From contig DASUCM010000136.1 of NCBI GenBank assembly GCA_036276035.1, forward strand, positions 1 to 9,855: 9,855 nucleotides of DNA, in the 5' to 3' direction. Each line of letters begins with the position of its first letter. The first letter of the stretch is position 1. The notes beneath the pieces are model-generated. The model did not search any database and was not told the DNA's origin. It saw only the letters and a list, made by a program, of their open reading frames with translations. Positions 1-7,520 of the stretch are shown in pieces. Source of the stretch: JACDAF01 sp036276035. GTDB taxonomy: Bacteria; Chloroflexota; Limnocylindria; P2-11E. A program made the position numbers and the translations under genes.

Positions 1-141
1 CTCGAGCGCTTCCGCACGGGGATGCCCATCCGCTTCCAGGTCGCGGAGGGCACCACGGTCTTCAACAGCGTCGTCGTCGACGTCGACGACGCGACCGGCA
101 GGGCAAGGACCGTCGATCGCGTCGACCTCACGCTCGAGTGA
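1..141 (+). CDS. C-terminal fragment of an unrecognised protein (5' end outside window)
   Basis: Frame 1 is open from the first base to a TGA at 139-141, giving 46 residues that begin LERFRTGMPIRF and end RVDLTLE. The fragment is rich in Val, Thr and Asp and looks like alternating beta strands, but no family motif is visible and no function is offered. The codon use (GTC, GAC, CTC, ACG) matches the downstream genes, and the next gene starts 7 bases after its stop, so this is probably a real upstream member of the same operon. The fragment is too short to exclude a chance open frame in such GC-rich DNA. Confidence 0.6.
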   Translation, partial: LERFRTGMPIRFQVAEGTTVFNSVVVDVDDATGRARTVDRVDLTLE

Positions 142-148
142 TCCGCGG

Positions 149-1012
149 GTGATCGGCCCGAGCACCGTCGACCTGCACACGCACAGTCTCCGGTCCGACG
201 GTGCCCTCCAGCCGGGAGACCTCGTGCGGCGCGCGGCGGCGAACGGCGTCCGCGTCCAGGCGCTCTCGGACCACGACACGCTATCGGGGATCGCGGAAGC
301 GATCGCCGCCGGCGCCCCCCTCGGCGTCCGCATCATCCCGGCGACCGAGCTGAACACCGAGTCGGAGTGGGGGGACGTCCACATCCTCGGCTACTTCCTC
401 GATCCCGGGGATGCGGCGCTCGAGGACCGCCTGCGCTGGCTGCGCGAGAACCGCGGGCGGCGCGTCGAGCTCATGGTCGAGCGCCTCCAGGCCCTCGGGT
501 ACGGCATCACCCTCGAGCGCGTCCTCGAGCTCGCCCAGGGCGGCGCGCTCGGGCGGCCGCATCTGGCGACCGCGCTGTTCGAGGCGGGATACGTATCGAC
601 GTACGACGAGGCCTTCGACACGATCATCGGCAAGGACTCGCCCGCGTACGTCGCGCGCGTCGGCCTCACCCCGCTCGAGGCGGTCGAGCTCGTGCGGCGC
701 CACGCTGGTGTGCCCTCGCTGGCGCATCCCGGAACGGTCGTCGGCCTCGAGGAGCTCCTCCCGAAGCTCGTCGACCGCGGCCTCGCCGGCATCGAGTGCC
801 ACTACGACATCCACACGCCCGAATACACCGCGTACTGCCTCGAGCTCGCGGCCCGCTACGACCTGGTGCCGACCGGCGGCAGCGACTTCCACGGCCGCGG
901 CGAGCACGGCGCCGAGCTCGGGAACGTCCCGGTCCCGCCTGAGACAGTTCCGGCACTCGAAGCGCGCCGGGGTCCGGCTAACATCGCGTCGTCCGCGCAG
1001 GGGGAGGGGTAG
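149..1012 (+). CDS. PHP-domain metal-dependent phosphoesterase (TrpH/YciV-like)
   Basis: A 287-residue cytoplasmic protein with all the metal-ligand motifs of the PHP superfamily in order: HTH at residues 10-12 (VDLHTHSLRSDG), D41-H42 (LSDHDT), E67 (ATELNTE), H78 (DVHILGY), H138 (GRPHLA), H193 (SLAHPG) and D246/H248 (GGSDFHG). Length and motif order match the stand-alone PHP proteins related to E. coli YciV (RNase AM) and to 3',5'-nucleoside bisphosphate phosphatases. A trinuclear metal site hydrolysing a phosphoester on a nucleotide or RNA 5' end is therefore likely, but the substrate cannot be read from sequence. The start is GTG at 149, because the first metal motif follows at residue 10; there is no strong Shine-Dalgarno sequence. 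It ends directly against the next gene, so it is probably cotranscribed. The last 15 or so residues look like an unstructured tail. Confidence 0.9.
   Translation: MIGPSTVDLHTHSLRSDGALQPGDLVRRAAANGVRVQALSDHDTLSGIAEAIAAGAPLGVRIIPATELNTESEWGDVHILGYFLDPGDAALEDRLRWLRENRGRRVELMVERLQALGYGITLERVLELAQGGALGRPHLATALFEAGYVSTYDEAFDTIIGKDSPAYVARVGLTPLEAVELVRRHAGVPSLAHPGTVVGLEELLPKLVDRGLAGIECHYDIHTPEYTAYCLELAARYDLVPTGGSDFHGRGEHGAELGNVPVPPETVPALEARRGPANIASSAQGEG
1001..1009 (+). promoter_or_regulatory. Shine-Dalgarno sequence deciding a TTG start
   Basis: GGGGAGGGG lies inside the last codons of the PHP gene. Its GGAGG core ends 5 bases before the TTG at 1013. It supports this rare start codon over the internal GTG (1040) and ATG (1046) of the following membrane-protein gene. 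Confidence 0.65.
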
Positions 1013-1894
1013 TTGGCCGGAGCGCTGCGTCCCGTCGTCGTGCTCATGGCGCTCGCATCGGTGCTCTTCGTCATCGACGGCCTGCTCGACGGGGCGTATC
1101 CCGGCGGTGAGGGCTGGATCGGCGGCCCCGCGCACTACGGCCTCGGTGTCATCGCGTACATCTTCGCGATCGTGAACGCGGCCATCGCGTTCGTCATCGC
1201 GCGCGGCAGCGAGCGCACGCTCATGGGCCGCATCGGTCTCTCGGCGTTCTTCATGCTCGAGCGGCCCATCACCGCGTTCGCGCTCGGCCCGAAGCCAGCG
1301 GGGTCCATCGCGGTCCACTTCGCGACCGCGCTCGTCGAGCTGGTGATCCTCCTGGGCGCAATGCGGGTATGGCGTCTCGGAAGGAGCATCGAAGGGACCG
1401 AGATGGATGCCGCGTTCGCGCTCGACGCGCCCAGCCCCGCCCACCCGGGCGATGGGGAGGACGCCATCCCCGCGGCGGGCCTTCCGCCGCGGACCGCGTG
1501 GGCGATCGGGCTGCTCACGCTGCTCCTCGCCGGCGTGCTCGTGGCCGATGGCGTCGTCGGGGGCTTCGTGCCGGGCGGACGGCAGTGGGACACGGCCGGT
1601 GACGCGACCGGCTGGCTCGTCTACCTCTTCGCGGTCGTCGTCCTCACCGTCGCCGTGCCGGCGGTGCACGGCGGGTCCATCGCGCTCCGCGTCCTCTTCG
1701 CCCTCGCGCTCATCTTCTTCGTCGAGCGGGCGTTCAGCCCCTTCGCGCTGCGCAATTACGAGCCGTTGAGCCTCGCGCTGCACGTCGTCGCGGCGTTCGT
1801 CGCGCTCGCGCTCGCGCTCGTCACCGCGGGCGCGATCCGCTCGTACGCGGGCCGCAGCGGTCCGCTCGAGCCGGCGTCGACGGGCGGCGCGTGA
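1013..1894 (+). CDS. Unknown polytopic membrane protein with two homologous halves
   Basis: A 293-residue protein that I do not recognise as a named family. Hydrophobicity suggests about eight membrane segments in two sets of four, roughly residues 8-27, 43-63, 72-91, 99-119, then 163-183, 199-217, 222-244, 252-274. A hydrophilic, Pro/Asp/Ala-rich linker joins them at about 122-160. The halves are clearly similar: FVIDGLLDGAYPGGEGW (19-35) matches LVADGVVGGFVPGGRQW (176-192), and FFMLERPITAFAL (79-91) matches FFVERAFSPFAL (235-246) with one gap. This implies duplication and fusion of a four-helix unit. The TTG start abuts the stop of the PHP gene and has a good ribosome binding site, and its stop overlaps the MoxR start (GTGA). 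Context suggests a membrane partner of this operon; no function is assigned. No catalytic or metal-binding motif is obvious. Confidence 0.8.
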   Translation: MAGALRPVVVLMALASVLFVIDGLLDGAYPGGEGWIGGPAHYGLGVIAYIFAIVNAAIAFVIARGSERTLMGRIGLSAFFMLERPITAFALGPKPAGSIAVHFATALVELVILLGAMRVWRLGRSIEGTEMDAAFALDAPSPAHPGDGEDAIPAAGLPPRTAWAIGLLTLLLAGVLVADGVVGGFVPGGRQWDTAGDATGWLVYLFAVVVLTVAVPAVHGGSIALRVLFALALIFFVERAFSPFALRNYEPLSLALHVVAAFVALALALVTAGAIRSYAGRSGPLEPASTGGA

Positions 1895-2847
1895 CCGTAC
1901 GTGACGCCGCGGCCCGCCTCGTCGAGCAGGTGGGGCGGGTCGTCATCGGGAAGCGCGCGGCGATCGAGCAGCTCTTCGCCGCGCTCCTCGTGGATGGGCA
2001 CGTCCTGCTGGAGGACGTGCCGGGAGTGGGCAAGACGATGCTCGCGCGCTCGGTCGCGCGGACGCTCGCGCTGGAGTTCCGGCGCGTGCAGTGCACTCCG
2101 GACCTCGTCCCGTCCGACATCACCGGGGTCTCGATCTTCGATCCGCAGACCCAGCGCTTCGACTACCGCCCTGGCCCCGTGTTCGCGAACGTGCTGCTCG
2201 TCGACGAGATCAACCGCGCGACCCCACGCACCCAGTCCGCGCTCCTCGAGGCGATGCAGGAGCGCCAGGTCACCGTCGACGAGTCCACGCACAAGTTGCC
2301 CGAGCCGTTCTTCGTCATCGCGACGCAGAACCCGATCGAGCTCGAGGGGACCTTCCCGCTGCCCGAGGCGCAGCTCGACCGCTTCCAATGCCTCATCGAG
2401 CTCGGCTACCCGGGCGCGGCCGACGAGGACGAGATCCTGCGGACGCACGGCCCGGCGTCGATCCTCCCGGAGACGCTCGAGCCGCTGTTCACGGTCGCGG
2501 ACCTCGCGAAGCTCCGCGACGAGGTCCGCGCGGTCCGTGTCGGCGAGGCGGTGCGCCGCTACATCGCCGACCTCGTGCGCGGCACGCGCAGTGCCGCCGG
2601 CGTCGACCTCGGGGCGAGCCCGCGCGCGGCGATCGCGCTCTTCCGCGCGGCGCAGGCGCACGCCGCACTGCGCGGCCGCGACTACGCGCTTCCTGACGAC
2701 GTGAAGTCGCAGGCCGCGAGCGTCCTCCGCCACCGCATCTTCCTCGGCGCCGACGCCGAGATGCGCGGCCGCACGACCTCCGCCGTGATCGCCGAGGTCG
2801 TGAGCCGGACCCCCGTCCCCGCGGAGCACCAAGCCGCCGCAGGCTGA
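1891..2847 (+). CDS. MoxR-family AAA+ ATPase
   Basis: A 318-residue cytoplasmic ATPase of normal MoxR length. Walker A is EDVPGVGKTM (Lys48), Walker B is LLVDEINRA (D105, E106), sensor 1 lies in IATQNPIELEGTFPLPEAQL (Asn147), and sensor 2 is GASPRA (Arg245). ATQNP and EGTFPLPEAQLDRF are hallmarks of MoxR proteins, which act as chaperone-like ATPases helping mature or activate partner proteins, often ones with vWA-like domains. The GTG start overlaps the previous stop by four bases, and its stop overlaps the ATG of the DUF58 gene by one base, so translation is probably coupled. The neighbouring DUF58 and DUF4129 genes are the classic partners. The client is not known from sequence. Confidence 0.96.
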   Translation: MTVRDAAARLVEQVGRVVIGKRAAIEQLFAALLVDGHVLLEDVPGVGKTMLARSVARTLALEFRRVQCTPDLVPSDITGVSIFDPQTQRFDYRPGPVFANVLLVDEINRATPRTQSALLEAMQERQVTVDESTHKLPEPFFVIATQNPIELEGTFPLPEAQLDRFQCLIELGYPGAADEDEILRTHGPASILPETLEPLFTVADLAKLRDEVRAVRVGEAVRRYIADLVRGTRSAAGVDLGASPRAAIALFRAAQAHAALRGRDYALPDDVKSQAASVLRHRIFLGADAEMRGRTTSAVIAEVVSRTPVPAEHQAAAG

Positions 2848-4058
2848 TGCAGCGGCCCATCGGCGCATTCCCGGCGCTCGCGGCCGTCCTCCTCGTGGCC
2901 CTCGCGGCCGTCACGCGCGCGCCCGCGCTCATCGTGGCCGCCGCGGGTGCGGTCGTCGCCTGGCTCGTGGTCGAGCTGACCGGCCGCCTCGCGCTCGCCG
3001 GCGTCGAGGCCACCGTCGCGGTGGAGCCCGTGCGCCTCCAGGCCGGCGAGACGCTCACGGCGATCGTCACCGTCACGAACCGCAAGCCGCTGCCGATGCC
3101 CTGGCTCGAGCTCCGTCTCGCGCTGCCCGAAGGCATCGAGGCGGCGGGAGTCCCCGCGGGTTCGCCGCGGCAGCACGTCGGCGCGGGGTTCGCGCCGCGC
3201 GGGCACGAGCGCGCGGTCCTGCGCTTCCCGCTGCTCGCGCCGCAGCGCGGCGCGCACTCGATCGGCCCGCTGCGGCTGCGCGCGGGCGACTGGCTCGGCT
3301 TCACCCAGGTGGAGCGCACCTTCGACGTCGACGTCCAGGCGGTCGTGTATCCCGCGCCCCTCGCGGTGCGGGATCGCCACCGGCCGTCGCTGCGCCCGAT
3401 CGCGGAGACCGCCGTGCGCCGCGGCCTCCTCCCGGACCCGCTGCGCTTCCGCGGCGTGCGCGAGCACCTGGCCGGCGACCCGCGCAAGGAGATCCACTGG
3501 AAGGCCTCGGCGCGGCTGCGCGAGCTGCAGACGAAGGTGTACGAGCCCGCGACGAGCCTCGACGCGATCTTCCTCCTGAACGTCGCGTCGTACGAGCAGT
3601 TCTGGGTGCAGGCCGACCCGGAGGCGACCGAGATCGTCATCTCGGCCACCGCGGAGCTCGCGCGCCTGGCCGCGGAGGCGGGCCGGCAGGTGGGCCTTGT
3701 CACGAACGGCCTCGACAACCTGACGCACGAGCGCCCGCGGTCCGCGCTCGGGCGGGGACCGCGCCCGCTCCGCCGGACCCTCGACATCCTCGCGCGGCTC
3801 GGGCCGTACGCGGCAGCCTCCCCGGAGGCGGTGTTCCTGCGCGAGCGCGGCCGTCTGCCGTGGGGCGCGACGCTCATCGTCGTGACGCCGCGGCTCGGCC
3901 CGGCGCTCGCGGTGGCGTGCGTGTCGCTGCGCCGCTCGGGGCACCGCATCCTCGCGCTCTCGGTCACGCCGCCGTCGCCGGAGGCCGCGGGGCAGCTCCG
4001 CCAGCACGACGTGACGCTCGACTCGCTCGGCACGGACCGCTGGCGGGCCGCGGTCTGA
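2847..4058 (+). CDS. DUF58 domain membrane-anchored protein
   Basis: A 403-residue protein. Two N-terminal membrane segments (about 8-23 and 26-43) are followed by a beta-rich region (about 50-170) and the DUF58 signature near 203-223, containing REHLAGDPRKEIHWKASAR. The C-terminal part (about 236-400) resembles a vWA-like alpha/beta fold. Where vWA proteins carry the DxSxS metal motif, this one reads IFLLNVASYEQ (about 241-251), so the first Asp is absent and metal binding is doubtful. DUF58 proteins are encoded beside MoxR ATPases and are thought to be their partners; the precise role is unknown. The ATG start overlaps the MoxR stop in TGATG, and the stop overlaps the next ATG in the same way, so this gene lies inside a tightly coupled operon. 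Confidence 0.94.
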   Translation: MQRPIGAFPALAAVLLVALAAVTRAPALIVAAAGAVVAWLVVELTGRLALAGVEATVAVEPVRLQAGETLTAIVTVTNRKPLPMPWLELRLALPEGIEAAGVPAGSPRQHVGAGFAPRGHERAVLRFPLLAPQRGAHSIGPLRLRAGDWLGFTQVERTFDVDVQAVVYPAPLAVRDRHRPSLRPIAETAVRRGLLPDPLRFRGVREHLAGDPRKEIHWKASARLRELQTKVYEPATSLDAIFLLNVASYEQFWVQADPEATEIVISATAELARLAAEAGRQVGLVTNGLDNLTHERPRSALGRGPRPLRRTLDILARLGPYAAASPEAVFLRERGRLPWGATLIVVTPRLGPALAVACVSLRRSGHRILALSVTPPSPEAAGQLRQHDVTLDSLGTDRWRAAV

Positions 4059-5380
4059 TGCGCCGGCCGGTCCTCTTCCTCGCGGTCGCGCGCTCGGCGC
4101 TCGAAGCCGTGATCTTCGCGTGCCCTGCCGCGGTCCTGCACGCGGTCACCGGCGGCCGCGACGCCCTTCCGATGCTCGCGACGCTCTCGCTGTGCTTCGG
4201 CGCCTCGCTCATCCTCGTCGCGGTGCTGCGCGACGCGCGCGCCGAGCGCCAGAACGTGTTCCTCACCGTCGGCGTGATCGGCGGCGCCATCGTGCTCGCG
4301 CTCGCGCAGCCGACGCGAGAGACGGATGGGCTCGCGGTGCTCACGCGGATCGTCGGGTTCGGCGTGCTCGCCGAGGCGTTCATCTGGCGCACGCTCAGCG
4401 TCGCCCGCTCCGTGACGCGCTGGAACGACGCGCGCACCGCCTCGGTGCTCACCGCGCTCTCGCTCGCGGCCGGCGCGCTCGTGCCGGGCATCGACAGCGA
4501 GCCGCTGCCGGGGATCGCGCTGCTCGCCGTCGGGGCGTCCGCTCTCTCCCTGTCGCTCGCGCGCTCGACCGAGGAGCTCGACATGGCGGGACGGAGCGCG
4601 CGCGGCACGGCGAGCGGGCGGACCGCGGCGGGCTCGGCGTTCGTGCTCGGGGCGCTCGCGATCGTCGCCGCCCTCTCCGCGCCGGCCCTCCGCTCGCTCT
4701 TCGCGGCCGGCGGCGACGTCCTCGGGCCGATGCTGTCGCAGCTCCTCTACTGGATCGCGCTGCCCTTCGGCTACCTCGCCGCGGCGCTCGTCCCGCTGTT
4801 CCGCCCGCTCGCGGACTGGCTCTTCGGCGGCCGCACCGTCGTCGAGGACCCCGGCCGGCGCGAGCAGGAGCAGCTCATGCTCGAGGCGCTCGAGCAGACG
4901 CGTCCCTTCGTATTCGGCGCCGTCGAGCTCGTCGTCGCGCTCTTCGCGGTCATCGTCGGGGTCGTCCTTATCGACCGGCTCACCCGGGAGCGCCGGAGCG
5001 CGCTGCCCGACGGCGCGACCCTCGAGCGCGCGGCGGCGAGCGGCGGCCTGAGCCTCGGCAGCACCCTGCGCGGGCTGCTCCCCGCGCGCGCCCGCGCGCG
5101 CCGGCGCCCGGGCGACGACGGGAGCACCGCGGCCGCGGTGCGGCTCCTGTACTGGCGCTTCCTCGAGCTCGCCGAGAGGGCGGGCGCGGGGTGGCGCGCG
5201 ACGGCGGAGACGCCCGCGGAGCACCAGACCCGCCTGCGTCTCACCGATCCGCGCTGGGAGCCCGCGGCCGCGATCGTCGATGCCTTCGAGCGCGTGCGGT
5301 ACGGCGAGGTGGACCCGCCTGCGGACATCGTCGAGAGCGCGCGAGGGGCGCTCGCGGAGATCGCATCCCACCGGGCGTGA
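4058..5380 (+). CDS. Polytopic membrane protein with C-terminal DUF4129 domain, no transglutaminase domain
   Basis: The ATG at 4058 overlaps the DUF58 stop (TGATG) and is preferred over longer in-frame extensions, which would only run through the DUF58 gene. The 440-residue product has about eight or nine hydrophobic segments (near 5-30, 38-58, 66-84, 92-110, 128-145, 150-168, 190-215, 222-247, 284-306). A basic stretch at about 340-352 leads into a cytoplasmic DUF4129 domain at about 355-440, with LLYWRFLELAERAG, ETPAEHQTRL and AFERVRYGE. This matches the ends of TgpA-like transglutaminases, yet the periplasmic papain-like domain is missing. The only two cysteines (22 and 46) lie in or beside membrane helices, and no Cys-His-Asp triad is visible. 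It probably works with the MoxR and DUF58 proteins as a membrane scaffold. Its stop overlaps the miaA start. Confidence 0.87.
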   Translation: MRRPVLFLAVARSALEAVIFACPAAVLHAVTGGRDALPMLATLSLCFGASLILVAVLRDARAERQNVFLTVGVIGGAIVLALAQPTRETDGLAVLTRIVGFGVLAEAFIWRTLSVARSVTRWNDARTASVLTALSLAAGALVPGIDSEPLPGIALLAVGASALSLSLARSTEELDMAGRSARGTASGRTAAGSAFVLGALAIVAALSAPALRSLFAAGGDVLGPMLSQLLYWIALPFGYLAAALVPLFRPLADWLFGGRTVVEDPGRREQEQLMLEALEQTRPFVFGAVELVVALFAVIVGVVLIDRLTRERRSALPDGATLERAAASGGLSLGSTLRGLLPARARARRRPGDDGSTAAAVRLLYWRFLELAERAGAGWRATAETPAEHQTRLRLTDPRWEPAAAIVDAFERVRYGEVDPPADIVESARGALAEIASHRA

Positions 5381-6252
5381 TCGCGGTCGTCGGTCCGACC
5401 GCGTCGGGGAAGTCCGCTCTCGCCCTCCGGATCGCCGAGGCCATCGGTGCCGAGATCGTCTCCGCCGACTCGCGCCTCGTGTACCGCGGCATGGACATCG
5501 GGACGGCGAAGCCGACGCCGGAGGAGCGCGCGCGCGTACCTCATCACTGCATCGACCTCGTCGACCCCGGTGAGGCATACGACGCGGCGCGCTACCGGCG
5601 TGACGCGCTCGCCGCGCTCGAGGGCATCAGCGCGCGCGGCCGGCCCGCGGTCCTCGCCGGCGGCACGGGGCTGTACGTGCGTGCGGTGCTCGACGGCCTC
5701 GACCTCGAGTCCGTCCCGCGCGATCCCGTCCTGCGTGCCCGGCTCGAGGGCCTTGCGGCAGACGAGGTGTTCGCGCAGCTCGAGGCCCTCGACCCGGACG
5801 CCGCCGCGGTCGCGAGCGGCAACCGGCGCCGCGCGGTGCGCTACCTCGAGATCGCGACGCTCGGCGGGCCGGTGCGCGAGGCGCAGCGCAGGGGACCGCC
5901 GCTGCCCGCAGTGCGGGTCGGTCTCGCGCCGCCGATGGCGGAGGTGGATGCCGCGATCGAGCGCAGGACACGGCGGATGGTGGAGGACGGCGTCCTCGAT
6001 GAGACCCGAGGTCTTCTCGCACGCGGGCTCGACCCGAAGCTCCCGAGCATGACCGGTCACGGCTACGTGCACTGGGCCGCGCATCTCGCCGGCGCGCTCT
6101 CGCTCGAGGAGGCGGTCGCGCGCACGGTCCGCGACACGCGGGCGTACGCTCGAAGGCAGATGACGTGGTTCCGCCGCGACCCCGCGATCCAGTGGTACGA
6201 CCCCACACGGGGCGACCCGCTGGCCGACATCCTGCGACGGGTGTCGGGGTGA
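5377..6252 (+). CDS. miaA: tRNA dimethylallyltransferase MiaA
   Basis: A 291-residue enzyme that transfers a dimethylallyl group to N6 of adenosine 37 in tRNAs reading UNN codons. Visible motifs are the P-loop GPTASGKS (6-13), the catalytic-Asp segment SADSRLVYRGMDIGTAKPT (D31), DLVDPGEAYDAARYRRDAL (about 60-78), LAGGTGLYVRAVL (about 93-105), IERR at 194-197, whose second Arg aligns with E. coli Arg217, and the terminal RRQMTWFRRDP (about 259-269). The GTG at 5377 overlaps the preceding stop (GTGA) and puts the P-loop at residue 6, typical for the family; reading further upstream only enters the DUF4129 gene. One oddity is TGHGYVHW (226-233), where most MiaA proteins have GYRE or GYRQ. The gene overlaps hflX by four bases, a neighbour often found near miaA. 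Confidence 0.96.
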   Translation: MIAVVGPTASGKSALALRIAEAIGAEIVSADSRLVYRGMDIGTAKPTPEERARVPHHCIDLVDPGEAYDAARYRRDALAALEGISARGRPAVLAGGTGLYVRAVLDGLDLESVPRDPVLRARLEGLAADEVFAQLEALDPDAAAVASGNRRRAVRYLEIATLGGPVREAQRRGPPLPAVRVGLAPPMAEVDAAIERRTRRMVEDGVLDETRGLLARGLDPKLPSMTGHGYVHWAAHLAGALSLEEAVARTVRDTRAYARRQMTWFRRDPAIQWYDPTRGDPLADILRRVSG

Positions 6253-7520
6253 TCGAGACGGCCGTCCCGCCGGAGCGGGCCTTCCTCGTGGGGTTGAACG
6301 TGCCGCGCTCGCGGTTCGACGTGGACGATTCGCTCGACGAGCTCGCGGCGCTCGTCGCGGCTGCAGGAGGCAACGTCGTCGGCCGGACGACGCAGACGCG
6401 ACGCGCGCCCGACCCGAACCTCTGGATGGGGAAGGGGAAGGTCGACGAGGTCGCGGAGGAGGTCCGCCGGTCGAAGGTGGACCTGCTCGTCTGCGACGAG
6501 GAGCTCTCGCCACGCCAGCAGCAGAACCTCGAGAAGCTCTGCAAGGTGCGCGTCATCGACCGCTCGGGCGTGATCCTCGACATCTTCGCGAAGCACGCGC
6601 GCACGAAAGAAGGACGCGTCCAGGTCGAGCTCGCGCAGATGCAGTACATGCTCCCGCGCCTGAAGGGCCTGTGGCAGGGCCTCTCGCGGCTCGGCGGTGG
6701 GGTCGGCACCCGTGGCCCCGGCGAGTCGCTCCTCGAGACCGACCGCCGTGTGATCGAGCGGCGCCTCCTTGACCTGAAGGGTCGCCTTGCCGAGGTGCAG
6801 AAGCAGCGCTCGGCGGCGCGCCGCGCCCGCGCCGGCGACGGTCTCTTCCTCGCGGCGCTCGTGGGCTACACGAATGCCGGCAAGTCGACGCTGATGAACG
6901 CGCTCTCCGGCGCCGACGTCCTCGTCGCGGACCAGCCGTTCGCGACCCTCGATCCGACGACGCGCCGCGCGACGCTCCCGAACGGGACGGTCGTGCTCCT
7001 CTCGGACACCGTGGGCTTCGTGAACAAGCTGCCGCCGACGCTCGTCGCCGCCTTCCGCGCGACGCTCGAGGAGCTCGAGGACGCCGACCTGCTCGTCCAT
7101 GTCGTCGACGTCGCGCACCCGAACCTGCACGAGCGCATCGCGGTCGTCGACGAGACGCTCGCCTCGCTCGGGCTCGCCGACCGGCCGAAGCTCCTCGTGC
7201 TGAACCAGTCGGACCGGCTGCGCGGACCCGAGGGCGACGCCCTTCGCGAGGCGCTCTCCGCCGAGTTCCCGAAGGCGGTGTTCACCTCCGCGCGCACCGG
7301 CGACGGGCTCGCGGCGCTCCGCGCCCGCATCGCCGAGGAGGCCGCGTCCGGATGGAAGTCGGTCGCGGTCACGATCCCGCACGCCGCCGGCGCGTACGTG
7401 CAGCGCATCCGCGAACGCGGCTCGCTCCGGCGCGCCGACTACCGCGAGGCGGGGATCGACATCGAGGCGCAGGTACCGTCGGATCTCGCCGCGGAGCTGC
7501 ATGCGCGCGCTGTCGGCTAG
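6249..7520 (+). CDS. hflX: GTPase HflX (ribosome-splitting factor)
   Basis: A 423-residue translational GTPase that binds the 50S subunit or 70S ribosome and dissociates stalled ribosomes, notably after heat stress. The N-terminal HflX domain includes LWMGKGKVDEV (about 58-68) and DRSGVILDIFAKHARTKEGR (about 104-123). It is followed by the family signature GGVGTRGPGES (150-160), a charged helical linker (about 161-196) and the GTPase domain: G1 GYTNAGKST (206-214), G2 in DPTTRR (about 235-240), G3 DTVGF (253-257), G5 TSARTGDG (about 346-353). The G4 base-recognition motif reads NQSD (319-322) instead of the usual NKxD. The GTG at 6249 overlaps the miaA stop (GTGA) and gives a normal N-terminus (ERAFLVGLNV). 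The stop directly abuts the lipoprotein gene. Confidence 0.96.
   Translation: MIETAVPPERAFLVGLNVPRSRFDVDDSLDELAALVAAAGGNVVGRTTQTRRAPDPNLWMGKGKVDEVAEEVRRSKVDLLVCDEELSPRQQQNLEKLCKVRVIDRSGVILDIFAKHARTKEGRVQVELAQMQYMLPRLKGLWQGLSRLGGGVGTRGPGESLLETDRRVIERRLLDLKGRLAEVQKQRSAARRARAGDGLFLAALVGYTNAGKSTLMNALSGADVLVADQPFATLDPTTRRATLPNGTVVLLSDTVGFVNKLPPTLVAAFRATLEELEDADLLVHVVDVAHPNLHERIAVVDETLASLGLADRPKLLVLNQSDRLRGPEGDALREALSAEFPKAVFTSARTGDGLAALRARIAEEAASGWKSVAVTIPHAAGAYVQRIRERGSLRRADYREAGIDIEAQVPSDLAAELHARAVG

Noticed and set aside
72..91. Perfect 20-base palindrome of CGTCGTCGAC followed by its mirror GTCGACGACG
   Set aside because: It lies inside a coding frame and is explained by a run of Val (GTC) and Asp (GAC) codons. 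There is no loop and no sign of an operator.
1797..1820. Short tandem repeat of GCGCTC units
   Set aside because: It encodes alternating Ala and Leu in a membrane helix using the preferred codons GCG and CTC, so it is codon-driven rather than a DNA repeat element.
3860..4057. Upstream extension of the DUF4129 protein
   Set aside because: The extension lies wholly inside the DUF58 gene in another frame and is Arg/Ala-rich. The ATG at 4058 overlaps the DUF58 stop and begins directly with a membrane helix.
4120..5376. Upstream extension of MiaA to 710 residues
   Set aside because: The extra residues are an Arg/Ala-rich shadow of the DUF4129 gene. GTG at 5377 gives a normal MiaA N-terminus just before the P-loop.
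2489..5578. Very long open frame on the minus strand (1029 codons), with others at 281-1783, 1756-2868, 2682-4007, 4771-6513 and 6063-8879
   Set aside because: Their products are Arg/Ala/Glu/Gly-rich with no domain motifs. They lie opposite genes with clear family signatures and arise because GC-rich codons rarely produce stops on the opposite strand.
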